DNA of 64,000 nt, from assembly GCF_016907235.1 (NCBI RefSeq), contig NZ_JAFBBO010000001.1, positions 2,976,001 to 3,040,000 on the forward strand, in the 5' to 3' direction. Origin of the DNA: Oerskovia jenensis. Lineage in GTDB: Bacteria; Actinomycetota; Actinomycetes; Actinomycetales; Cellulomonadaceae. The stretch's first letter is position 1. Each line of letters opens with the position of its first letter. Positions 33,302 to 42,200 of the stretch are shown piece after piece. The notes under the pieces were generated by a model. It had not been told where the DNA came from. It did not search any database and saw nothing but the letters and a program-made list of their open reading frames with translations. A program made the translations under genes and the position numbers.

Positions 33302-35182
33302 ATGGCACGAGCGGTCGGAATCGACCTGGGCACCACCAACTCGGTGGTCGCCGTCCTCGAAGGTGGAGAGCCCACCGTCATCGCGAACGCCGAGGGCGCT
33401 CGCACGACCCCGTCGGTCGTCGCGTTCTCGAAGACCGGCGAGGTCCTCGTCGGCGAGATCGCCAAGCGCCAGGCGGTCACGAACGTCGACCGCACCATCA
33501 CGTCGGTCAAGCGCCACATGGGCACCGACTGGTCGGTCGAGATCGACGACAAGAAGTACAGCGCGCAGGAGATCTCCGCGCGCGTGCTCGGCAAGCTCAA
33601 GCGCGACGCCGAGGAGTACCTGGGCGAGCCCGTCACCGACGCGGTCATCACCGTCCCGGCGTACTTCAACGACGCCGAGCGCCAGGCGACCAAGGACGCC
33701 GGGCAGATCGCGGGCCTCAACGTCCTGCGCATCGTCAACGAGCCCACCGCCGCCGCTCTGGCCTACGGCCTGGAGAAGGGCAAGGAGGACGAGCTCATCC
33801 TCGTCTTCGACCTCGGTGGTGGAACGTTCGACGTGTCCCTCCTCGAGGTGGGCAAGGACGAGGACGACTTCTCGACCATCCAGGTCCGCGCGACCTCGGG
33901 CGACAACCGCCTCGGTGGCGACGACTGGGACAACCGCATCGTCGAGCACCTCATCCAGCAGGTGAAGAACAGCTCGGGCGTCGACCTGTCCAAGGACAAG
34001 ATCGCGCTCCAGCGTCTGCGTGAGGCCGCCGAGCAGGCGAAGAAGGAGCTCTCGTCCGCGACGAGCACCAACATCTCCATGCAGTACCTCTCGATGAGCG
34101 AGAACGGCCCCATCCACCTGGACGAGAAGCTCACGCGCGCCCAGTTCCAGCAGATGACGCAGGACCTCATCGACCGGACCAAGGCGCCGTTCCACGCGGT
34201 CATCCGCGACGCCGGCATCTCCGTCAGCGACATCGACCACATCGTGCTCGTGGGTGGTTCCACCCGCATGCCCGCCGTGACCGAGGTCGTCAAGGAGCTC
34301 ACGGGCGGCAAGGAGCCCAACAAGAGCGTCAACCCGGACGAGGTCGTGGCCGTCGGCGCCGCGCTGCAGGCCGGTGTCATCAAGGGCGAGCGCAAGGACG
34401 TCCTCCTGATCGACGTCACCCCGCTGTCCCTGGGCATCGAGACCAAGGGTGGCGTGATGACCAAGCTCATCGAGCGCAACACGGCCATCCCGACCAAGCG
34501 CAGCGAGGTGTTCTCGACCGCCGAGGACAACCAGCCGTCGGTGCTGATCCAGGTCTTCCAGGGTGAGCGCGAGTTCGCCCGCGACAACAAGCCGCTGGGC
34601 ACGTTCGAGCTCACGGGCATCGCCCCGGCCCCGCGCGGCCTGCCGCAGATCGAGGTCACCTTCGACATCGACGCGAACGGCATCGTCCACGTCGGCGCGA
34701 AGGACCGCGGCACCGGCAAGGAGCAGAAGATGACCATCACCGGTGGCTCCGCGCTGCCGAAGGAGGACATCGACCGCATGGTCAAGGAGGCCGAGGAGCA
34801 CGCGGCCGAGGACAAGAAGCGTCGCGAGGAGGCGGAGACCCGCAACCAGGCCGAGTCCTTCGTGTACTCGACCGAGAAGCTCGTCGCGGAGAACAAGGAG
34901 AAGCTCCCCGCCGAGGTCGTCACCGAGGTCGAGGCCGACATCGCGTCGGTCAAGACGGCCCTCGAGGGCACCGACGCGGACGCCGTGAAGTCTGCCCACG
35001 AGAAGCTCCTGGCCTCGAGCCAGAAGATCGGCGAGGCGCTCTACGCGTCGGCCGAGCGTGAGCAGGCCGCGGGCGACCAGGGCGCCGCTGACGCGGATGC
35101 CGCTGCGGCCGCCGGTGCGACCTCGGCTCCCGACGAGGACATCGTCGACGCCGAGATCGTGGACGAGGACGACAAGAAGTGA
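33302..35182 (+). CDS. dnaK: Chaperone DnaK (Hsp70)
   Basis: The 626-residue ATP-driven protein-folding chaperone. The ATPase domain has the phosphate loop GIDLGTTNS (6-14), the segment [12 protein letters not shown] and the adenosine motif [11 protein letters not shown]. The substrate domain follows (about 360-500) with [15 protein letters not shown], and a helical lid ends in an Ala/Asp tail and the EEVD-like DEDDKK. Of two close ATG codons I chose 33302, because the GGAGG ribosome site is at correct spacing for it and too close to 33296. First gene of dnaK-grpE-dnaJ-hspR, repressed by HspR through two HAIR sites. Confidence 0.98.
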   Translation: MARAVGIDLGTTNSVVAVLEGGEPTVIANAEGARTTPSVVAFSKTGEVLVGEIAKRQAVTNVDRTITSVKRHMGTDWSVEIDDKKYSAQEISARVLGKLKRDAEEYLGEPVTDAVITVPAYFNDAERQATKDAGQIAGLNVLRIVNEPTAAALAYGLEKGKEDELILVFDLGGGTFDVSLLEVGKDEDDFSTIQVRATSGDNRLGGDDWDNRIVEHLIQQVKNSSGVDLSKDKIALQRLREAAEQAKKELSSATSTNISMQYLSMSENGPIHLDEKLTRAQFQQMTQDLIDRTKAPFHAVIRDAGISVSDIDHIVLVGGSTRMPAVTEVVKELTGGKEPNKSVNPDEVVAVGAALQAGVIKGERKDVLLIDVTPLSLGIETKGGVMTKLIERNTAIPTKRSEVFSTAEDNQPSVLIQVFQGEREFARDNKPLGTFELTGIAPAPRGLPQIEVTFDIDANGIVHVGAKDRGTGKEQKMTITGGSALPKEDIDRMVKEAEEHAAEDKKRREEAETRNQAESFVYSTEKLVAENKEKLPAEVVTEVEADIASVKTALEGTDADAVKSAHEKLLASSQKIGEALYASAEREQAAGDQGAADADAAAAAGATSAPDEDIVDAEIVDEDDKK

Positions 35183-35820
35183 CGAGCGACGCACAGGGCC
35201 CCGAGGAGCTCGGCTCCGAGGACCAGCCCTTCCACTTCACCGACAAGCGCAAGGTGACCCCGGAGGGGCAGCCCAAGGAGGCTGCCCCCGAGGGGGCCGG
35301 CTCCGCGCCCGGTTCGGCCGGGAACGACGCGGAGAGCGACCCGCTGGCCGGGCTCGACTTCGAGCCCACCGGCGAGGCCGGGGACGACGCAGCTCTTCTT
35401 GCTGCGCAGTCCGAGGCGGCGGCCCACCTCGACGCGCTCCAGCGCGAGCGGGCCAGCTTCACCAACTACCGCAACCGGTCGCTGCGTGACCAGGAGGCCG
35501 CGCGGGTCAAGGGCGTCGAGGACGTCCTGGCCGCGCTCCTGCCGGTCCTCGACGACATCGACCGGGCCCGCCAGCACGGCGAGCTCGACGGACCGTTCGT
35601 CGCGATCTCCGACAAGCTCGACGCGAGCCTCGCGAAGTTCGGCATCGAGCGGTACGGCGTCGTGGGCGAGGAGTTCGACCCGACGGTCCACGAGGCGCTC
35701 ATGCACCAGGTGGACCCCGAGGCCACGTCGGCCACGGTCAACATGGTCATCGAGCCGGGCTACCGGATCGGCGAGAAGATCGTGCGCGCCGCGCGCGTCT
35801 CGGTCGTCGGACCGGAGTAG
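35179..35820 (+). CDS. grpE: Nucleotide exchange factor GrpE
   Basis: A 213-residue cochaperone that releases ADP from DnaK. A disordered acidic N-terminus (about 1-70) leads into the dimerising helix ([22 protein letters not shown]) and the C-terminal beta domain with [18 protein letters not shown] and [20 protein letters not shown]. The GTG start overlaps the dnaK stop by 4 bases (GTGA), giving translational coupling. It is followed by two strong hairpins before dnaJ. Confidence 0.97.
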   Translation: MTSDAQGPEELGSEDQPFHFTDKRKVTPEGQPKEAAPEGAGSAPGSAGNDAESDPLAGLDFEPTGEAGDDAALLAAQSEAAAHLDALQRERASFTNYRNRSLRDQEAARVKGVEDVLAALLPVLDDIDRARQHGELDGPFVAISDKLDASLAKFGIERYGVVGEEFDPTVHEALMHQVDPEATSATVNMVIEPGYRIGEKIVRAARVSVVGPE

Positions 35821-35828
35821 AAACGGAA

Positions 35829-35864
35829 GGTGGGTGCCAGGTCCTGCGGGACAGGGCACCCACC
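35829..35864 (+). terminator. Hairpin after grpE
   Basis: Perfect arms GGTGGGTGCC and GGCACCCACC enclose a 16-base loop, beginning 9 bases after the grpE stop. It could terminate or attenuate dnaK-grpE transcription, lowering dnaJ and hspR expression. Confidence 0.6.
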
Positions 35865-35867
35865 GGA

Positions 35868-35932
35868 CCCGGGACGCCCGACGGCGGAGCGCACCTTCCG
35901 CGTGAAGGTGACCTCCGCCGTCGGGCCCCGGG
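35868..35932 (+). terminator. Long second hairpin between grpE and dnaJ
   Basis: A 65-base hairpin. CCCGGG pairs with CCCGGG, GCCCGACGGCGGAG (35876-35889) with CTCCGCCGTCGGGC (35913-35926), and CACCTTC with GAAGGTG, around a 5-base loop. Two unpaired bases on each side form small internal loops. It carries both orientations of the dispersed GCCCGACGGCG motif. Confidence 0.65.
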
Positions 35933-36002
35933 AGCACGACCACTATCGATGTAAGCACCACCACCGGCCCCGGGGCCGGTGAGACCTACGAGAGGAGGCG
36001 CC

Positions 36003-37025
36003 TTGACCGGTCAGGACTGGATCGAGAAGGACTTCTACGCCGCGCTGGGCGTCCCCAAGGATGCCGACGACGCCGCGATCAAGAAGGCGTACCGCAAGCT
36101 GGCCCGCACCTATCACCCCGACCAGAACCAGGGTGACGCGAAGGCCGAGGCGAAGTTCAAGGAGATCGGCGAGGCCTACGCGGTCCTGTCCGACGCCGAG
36201 CAGCGCCAGCAGTACGACGCGATCCGTGCCATGGCCGGCGGGGGCGCCCGCTTCTCCGCAGGAGCCGGCGGACCCGCCGGTGGCGCCGGAGGGTTCGAGG
36301 ACATCTTCGGCGGCATGTTCGGCGGCGGTGGCGGCGGAGGTGGGGGAGGCCGCGTGCGGTACTCCACCCAGACCGGCGGTGGCGGCGGCTTCGAGGACAT
36401 CCTCGGGTCGATGTTCGGCGGCGGGGGAGGCCAGACCGGCTTCCGCCCCAACGCCGGGTACCAGCGCCCGCAGGCGGGCGCCGACGTGCACTCGTCGGCC
36501 ACGCTCGGGTTCCGGCCCGCCGTCGAGGGCTCGACCGTCAACGTCACGACCGAGGGCCGCACCATCACGGCGCGCATCCCGGCCGGCGTCCGCGACGGCC
36601 AGAAGATCCGGCTGCGCGGCAAGGGCCGACCCGGCGTCGCGGGCGGCCCACCCGGCGACCTGGTCATCACGGTGCACGTCACGCCGCACCCCGTGTTCTC
36701 GGTCGACGAGAAGCACAACCTGCGCCTGACCGTCCCCGTGACGTTCGCGGAGGCAGCCCTCGGCGCGACCATCGAGGTCCCGACGCTCGACGGCAAGCCC
36801 GTCAAGGTCAAGGTCCCCGCGGGCACGCCGTCCGGCCGCACGCTGCGCGTCAAGGGCAAGGGCGTCAAGACCGCCAAGGCGACGGGCGACCTGCTCGTCA
36901 CGATCCAGGTCGTGGTGCCGCAGAAGCTCTCGAAGGCCGCCAAGGAGGCCGTCGAGGCGCTCGCCGCCGCGACCGACGGCGAGAACGACGTACGTTCCGA
37001 CCTGTTCGGGCGCGCGGCCGAGTAA
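36003..37025 (+). CDS. dnaJ: DnaJ-type cochaperone without zinc finger
   Basis: A 340-residue type II Hsp40. The J domain (about 8-72) has the invariant HPD at 38-40 (TYHPDQNQGD), which stimulates DnaK ATPase. A Gly/Phe-rich region with a ten-glycine run (about 80-155) follows, then two C-terminal beta domains (VNVTTEGRTITARIPAGVRD, VKVKVPAGTPSGRTLRVKGKG). The CxxCxGxG zinc repeats of DnaJ proper are absent, as in the operon-encoded DnaJ2/CbpA-like proteins of actinobacteria. I chose TTG at 36003 because it gives the family-typical start LTGQDW; GGAGG is four bases upstream. A TATCGA box at 35944-35949 may be an internal promoter. Confidence 0.92.
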   Translation: MTGQDWIEKDFYAALGVPKDADDAAIKKAYRKLARTYHPDQNQGDAKAEAKFKEIGEAYAVLSDAEQRQQYDAIRAMAGGGARFSAGAGGPAGGAGGFEDIFGGMFGGGGGGGGGGRVRYSTQTGGGGGFEDILGSMFGGGGGQTGFRPNAGYQRPQAGADVHSSATLGFRPAVEGSTVNVTTEGRTITARIPAGVRDGQKIRLRGKGRPGVAGGPPGDLVITVHVTPHPVFSVDEKHNLRLTVPVTFAEAALGATIEVPTLDGKPVKVKVPAGTPSGRTLRVKGKGVKTAKATGDLLVTIQVVVPQKLSKAAKEAVEALAAATDGENDVRSDLFGRAAE

Positions 37026-37069
37026 CGGGCGGGCGACCAGCAGGCACGAGGAAGAGCGAGGAGGAGAGC

Positions 37070-37567
37070 ATGGCGAGGAACGAGGCCCCCACGGGGAGCC
37101 AGATCCCGTTCAACGCGTACGACGACGCCCCCGTGCTCGCCATCTCGCAGGCCGCGACCCTGGCCGGGATGCACCCGCAGACGCTGCGTCAGTACGACCG
37201 GCTGGGACTCGTGACCCCGCGCCGCACCATGGGGCGTGGTCGCCGCTACTCCCAGCGGGACGTGGCCAAGCTCCTCGAGGTCCAGCGGCTCTCCCAGGAG
37301 GAGGGCATCAACCTCGCGGGCATCCGCCGTATCCTCGCGCTCGAGGAGCAGGTGAGTCGGCTCGAGTCCCGCCTCGACGCGTTGTCCGCCCGGCTCGAGG
37401 GAGGACGCGTGTTCGCGGCCGGGGTGAGCGGCGACGTCGTCGTGGTGCCCCGTGGACGCCGCGTGCGGCGCTCGCGGGGGGAGGAGACGGGGGCAGGCGG
37501 CCAGGTCGTCGGTGAGGCGACGGAGGCGCGGGCCCTCGTCCTGTGGCGTCCCGGCCGGGGCTCCTGA
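37070..37567 (+). CDS. hspR: Heat-shock repressor HspR (MerR family)
   Basis: A 165-residue repressor of the dnaK operon. The MerR winged helix (about 22-88) reads LAISQAATLAGMHPQTLRQYDRLGLVTPRR followed by RRYSQRDVAKLLEVQRLSQEEGINLAGIRRIL (both in part). A coiled coil, LEEQVSRLESRLDALSARLE, follows, and then a basic variable tail. HspR binds HAIR sites together with DnaK as corepressor, so the operon is induced when DnaK is occupied. GAGGAGAG precedes the ATG. The tail after about residue 120 is longer than in many homologues. Confidence 0.95.
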   Translation: MARNEAPTGSQIPFNAYDDAPVLAISQAATLAGMHPQTLRQYDRLGLVTPRRTMGRGRRYSQRDVAKLLEVQRLSQEEGINLAGIRRILALEEQVSRLESRLDALSARLEGGRVFAAGVSGDVVVVPRGRRVRRSRGEETGAGGQVVGEATEARALVLWRPGRGS

Positions 37568-37774
37568 CCCTTCCCGTGCCCCCCGCCCGACCCGGTGGGC
37601 TCGCCCGCACCTGAATCCTCCGGGCGCAATTACGTGCGGTGTGCGTGACGTAAAAATGGCGGAATTCCGCCGAAGTGAGTGAGGCCTTGCTTCCTATACA
37701 CAGGATGCGCGAAGGAATACCGTGAAGGAATTGCACGGTTGAACGCCCCTGTCCTTCGAGCAAGGAGAAGTCCC

Positions 37775-38083
37775 ATGAGCAGCCTGATGGAGATGCCCCA
37801 GGTCGTCGAGTGTTCGATCGACGGATGCGGATACAACCACGAGCACGGCTGCCACGCCGGCGCCGTGACGATCGCCGCGCACGGCAGCGAGGCCGAGTGC
37901 GCCACGTTCATCCCCCTGACCGCCAAGGGCGGTCTGGACAAGGTCATCGCCCACGTCGGTGCCTGCCAGCGCGGCGAGTGCGCGCACAACGAGTCGCTCG
38001 AGTGCAACGCCTCCTCGATCCGCGTCGGAGCCGGCCCCCAGGGCGCGGACCACGCCGACTGCCTGACCTACAGCCCCCGCTGA
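37775..38083 (+). CDS. Double DUF1540 cysteine-rich protein
   Basis: A 102-residue protein with two DUF1540 modules. The first (about 11-47) is VECSIDGCGYNHEHGCHAGA then AECATF. The second (about 64-99) is CQRGECAHNESLECNASS then ADCLTY. Each has four cysteines in the pattern C-x3/4-C-x7/8-C-x-n-C, probably binding metal. Usual DUF1540 proteins in firmicutes carry one or two such units; function is unknown. AAGGAGAAG precedes the ATG at 37775. It is monocistronic, ended by a strong terminator. Confidence 0.88.
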   Translation: MSSLMEMPQVVECSIDGCGYNHEHGCHAGAVTIAAHGSEAECATFIPLTAKGGLDKVIAHVGACQRGECAHNESLECNASSIRVGAGPQGADHADCLTYSPR

Positions 38084-38114
38084 CCCTCGCGCCGTCCCCC
38101 CACGCGCGATTCCC

Positions 38115-38158
38115 CCACGACGCCCCGTCGTCCCTCGCCGGACGACGGGGCGTCGTGG
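38115..38158. terminator. Bidirectional terminator hairpin
   Basis: Perfect 19-bp arms (38115-38133 and 38140-38158) with a 6-base loop lie between convergent genes. There is a C-run before and none of the classical U-tract after, but the stem is very stable. Confidence 0.8.
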
Positions 38159-38207
38159 CGTGCGGGGGGACTCGCCGGGCGGCCGGAGCACCCGACGACC
38201 GCGTGGT

Positions 38208-38975
38208 CTAGCGAGAGAGGTCGTGAAGCATCTTCGCCGCGTCGGCATGCTGCGCGGGAAGGGGCTCGACCCAGATGCGGGGCGGGCGCCGGAGGATCGC
38301 CGTCACGCCGAACGTGAGCGCGATGCGTTCGATCCTGTGCCGGAGCTCCGCACGGACCGGGCCGACGTCGGCCGTGCGAGCGCAGAGCGCCGCGTAGATC
38401 CCGCCACCGAGCGTCGCGACCGGGTGCCCGAGGCCGAACGTCTCGGTCAGCACCTTGCCCATGGCTGCCGCGCGGGCGACCTTCTGCCAGCCGTCGATGC
38501 GTTCGACCGCGACGTCCACCAGGACGAGGCAGTGCGTGGTCGGAGCCGGCGTCCCCAGGCGGTCGGCCAGTCCGTAGGTCTCCTGGAGGCGCTGGACGAG
38601 GTAGGGGACCGTGACGAGCCCCGATCGAGGATCGGTCGTCGGCGGAGCGCCCGGAACCACCTCGTTGCCCACGGCCCACCCGGTGCTGACTGCCCGCAGC
38701 ACGCGAAGATCGGGAGCGGTGCCCCAGAGGTCGAACAAGCAGGTCAGGTCGTCGATCGTCTCGCCGATGCTGATCCCGTCGCGGCCGCGGGCCTCACCGA
38801 GCCGCTCGGCCGCAGCGGCCGGGCAGCGGGAGTCCGTGAGCGCCTCGACGAGCGCCTCGACGGCAGGGTGGTACCAGTCGCCTGGCCGCAGCCAGACGCT
38901 GTTCGTGCTGGCCGCCTGCCACTCGTCGAGCAGCGAGGCGACGGCTGGCTCGGGGTAGCCAGGTCGTAGGTCCAT
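38208..38975 (-). CDS. Degenerate GGDEF-like protein
   Basis: A 255-residue cytosolic protein. The N-terminal helical part includes GISIGETIDDLTCLFDLWG (about 86-104). The C-terminal half resembles a diguanylate cyclase fold: HCLVLVDVAVERIDGWQKVA (substrate-site strand) and GKVLTETFGLGHPVATLGGGIYAALC, where GGGIY stands in the place of GGDEF. The missing acidic metal ligands argue against cyclase activity; a c-di-GMP or nucleotide-sensing role is possible. Such proteins occur in actinobacteria without known function. The start is uncertain: I chose the ATG at 38975; 39005 and 39086 are in frame. It is divergent from the sigma-fusion gene. Confidence 0.65.
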   Translation of the reverse strand: MDLRPGYPEPAVASLLDEWQAASTNSVWLRPGDWYHPAVEALVEALTDSRCPAAAAERLGEARGRDGISIGETIDDLTCLFDLWGTAPDLRVLRAVSTGWAVGNEVVPGAPPTTDPRSGLVTVPYLVQRLQETYGLADRLGTPAPTTHCLVLVDVAVERIDGWQKVARAAAMGKVLTETFGLGHPVATLGGGIYAALCARTADVGPVRAELRHRIERIALTFGVTAILRRPPRIWVEPLPAQHADAAKMLHDLSR

Positions 38976-39210
38976 ACCTATGAGACGTGTGAGGCCCGTG
39001 CTCATGACGCGACAGCGGCGTCCTGATTCTCTTTCATCCACTCGACACACCGACGGACATGCAGCACATTCCGTCGGTTCTGTCATCCTGACAGACGGAC
39101 AAGACGGGCGAAACCGCGTTGAGACGTAGATAACACCACCAGTTTTCCCGTCTAGGATGAACGGGAGAGCCTTGCCTGACGAGGTGAGGCGGAGTCAGAG
39201 GCGGTAGGGC

Positions 39211-42200
39211 ATGACGCAGGTCGACACGTCGAGGGACGATGCCCCGACGAGCGATGCCGAGCTGATCACCGCCGTTCGTGCGGGAGACTACGCGGCATTC
39301 GGTGCGCTGTACGAGCGGCATGCCGCCGCGGCGCGCACCGTGGCGCGCCAGTACGTGCGCTCGGGCTCGGACGCCGACGACATGGTGTCCGAAGCCTTCG
39401 CCAAGGTCCTGGGCATCCTGCAGTCCGGTGGCGGACCCGACGTGACGTTCCGCGCCTACCTCTTCACCGTCGTCCGGCGCCTGTCCTACGACCTGTCGAA
39501 CGCGGGCCGACGCACGCAGCCCACCGACGACATCGAGACGTTCGAGAGCGCGTTCGGACCCATGGCGTCGACCGAGGACCCCACGCTCCTGGGGTTCGAA
39601 CGATCCGTCGTGACCAAGGCCTACCAAGGTCTGCCCGAGCGATGGCAGGCCGTGCTCTGGTACACCGAGGTCGAGGAGATGAACCCGGCCCAGATCGCTC
39701 CGCTCCTCGGGCTCACGGCCAACGGTGTCTCGGCGCTCGCCTACCGTGCCCGGGAGGGGCTGCGCCAGGCCTACCTCCAGCAGCACCTCACGGGCACGAG
39801 CAGCGCCGGGTGCGAGAACGTCAACCCCCTGCTCGGCTCCTACGTCCGTGGCGGTCTCGCGAAGCGTGAGACCGCGAAGGTCGACGCCCACCTCGAGGAG
39901 TGCGGTGAGTGCCGCGCGCTCGTGCTCGAGCTCGGCGACGTCTCGCACGGCATGCGTGCCGTCATCGCACCGCTGGTGTTCGGAGCCGCGGGACTGGCTC
40001 TGGTCGGCACGGCGCTCCCGCTCACGGGGGGGCGCGGCGGTCGGTGCCGGGGCGGCCGGGGCGACGGGCGCTGCGGGCGGTGCGAGCGGGAGCGCGGGGA
40101 GCGGCGCAGCCGGGGCCTCGGGTTCCGGTGCTGCCGGTTCCGGCGCCGCCGCAGGTGGCAGCGGGGCCGCGGCCGGGACCGGTGCCGCCGGCGGAGCCGC
40201 AGGTACCGGCGCGATGGGCGGGGCCGCTGCGGCCGGTGCGGCCGCCACGAGCGGTGGGCTCGGTGCGGCCGCGGCCGTCGGCGCGAGTGCCGCGGTCGGC
40301 ACGGGCGCCGCTGCTGCGGCCGGCGCGACCGGCCTGGCGGCCTTCATCGCGGCATCCCCTCTGATCGCCGCCGCCGTGGGCGTCGTGGCGGTCGCGGCCG
40401 TCGGCGCGGGGGTCGTCGCCGTGTCCGGTGGCTTCTCGTCCGACCCGCCCCCCAGCGCGGGTGCCAGTCCCGACCCGTCGGACTCGACGTCGCCGTCGGG
40501 CGCTCCTACGAGCGCTCCGACGAGCCAGCCCTCGGTCCCGAGCGACGACCCCACCTCCCCGGCGAACACCGCGCCGCTCGCCGAGGCGCCTGCCGACCCC
40601 GCGGCGCCGGCCTCGAACGGCAGCGCTGCTGCGGGGGCCGACACGGCGCCGGCCGGTCAGGGCGAGCCGACGACGCCCCTCGTGCCTCCGACGTTCCCGC
40701 TGACCCCGGTCGTCCCCGTCATCCCTGGAGCACCGGACCCGGTCGTCCCCGTGGACCCGCCGACCCCGGCGTCTCTCGACCTCGCGTTCGCCCCCCTCAC
40801 GCTCGCTCCCCGCGACCCCGAGGACCTGACCCTCACGGCGTCCAACTCCGGCGGCACGTCCGCCGAGGAGGTCGTCGTCGACGTGACGCTCCCGCCGAAC
40901 GTCTCGGTCGTGACCTCCGCGGTCACCGCAGGCCGGGGCGTCGTCCCGGCGATCCGGCTCGCGGCACTGCCCTGCGGCCCGGCGTCGCCGCAGAGCGACG
41001 GGTCGTCGCTCGTCACGTGCTCGGTCGGGGTGCTCTCTCCCGGGGAGACGAAGGACCTCGTCGTCACCGTCCAGGCCTCGCGGGGCGGGAGCTACACGTT
41101 CGGCGGCACGGTGCACGGCAAGGGCCTGACCCCCGTGATGAAGGAGTACGTGCCGGCGCCCGTGCCGTCGTACGGCGCCGAGGTCGACCTGGTGACGCCG
41201 ACCGTCAGCCCGCTCGTGAACCCCGGCGCGACCGCGGTCCGGCTCACGGCTCGCAACACGGGTGACGTCGACGCCCAGGGCGTGGTGTTCTTCGTGGGCG
41301 ACCTGCCCGCCGGCGTCACCGCGAGGTCGTTGGACGACAGGTGGGCCTGCACGCCGGGAGACGCGTCCCTGAGGTGCACGCCGACGGAAGGCGCGGCGCT
41401 CGTGGCTCCCGGCGGGAGCCAGACGTCCGGCCCGCCGGTTGCGCTCGACATCCAGCTCCTCGCGGGAGACGGGGCCGAGGCGACCACGGCAGGTCTCTCG
41501 TTCTCCGCGACGACGTCGTCCGCCGGCCGGGTCCTGAGGGACACCGCGAGCGCGGACCTGACGGTCGGCGAGCCCTGGGCCGGCGCGGACAAGGCCCCCG
41601 CCGGGGCCGCGTTCGCCGCCCAGTGCGTCGACGGCGCCGCGACCGTCGTGCTGAAGGGCGTCACCAACACGACGGCCTACGACGACCTCCGGGTGAGCCT
41701 CGGGGTCGACGCCGTGACCTCTCCGACGGTGTCCGTGCCTCGCGGAGCCAGCACGCAGCTCGCGGTGCCTCACGACCTGCGCGTCCCGAAGGACGCCTCG
41801 GCGTCCCTGACGCTCGTGACCACGGTCGAGGCGCGCGAGTTCACGCGGAAGGTACCGGTGGCCGGCGTCCCTGCCAAGGACTGCTTCGTCCCGCAGTGGC
41901 TGTCGGGCGCCGACGTGACGACGAGCACCAGCAACGAGGCGGGGTCCGTCCGTCTCGAGGCGGCCGTCACCAACTCGACCGGTCGTCCTCTGACGGTCCA
42001 GGTCGACGACATGACGCCGGTGGGTGCCGACGAAGCCTCGCGAGGGACGGTCACGATCGACCCGGGCACGAGTGCGACGTTCTTCCGGTCGACCGGCGAG
42101 CAGGTCCTGGCTTCCGGCGACCTGCTCGTGCACCAGCACCTGTCCGTCCCCGACGCCGACGGTGACCCGGGCGAGTACGACCAGCCGCTCGAGGTCGGGC

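Noticed and set aside
39211-41265. Sigma-frame continuation past the G7 tract as a 684-residue protein
   Set aside because: After residue 272 the sequence becomes Arg/Gly-rich nonsense, while the other frame keeps structured protein with conserved repeats.
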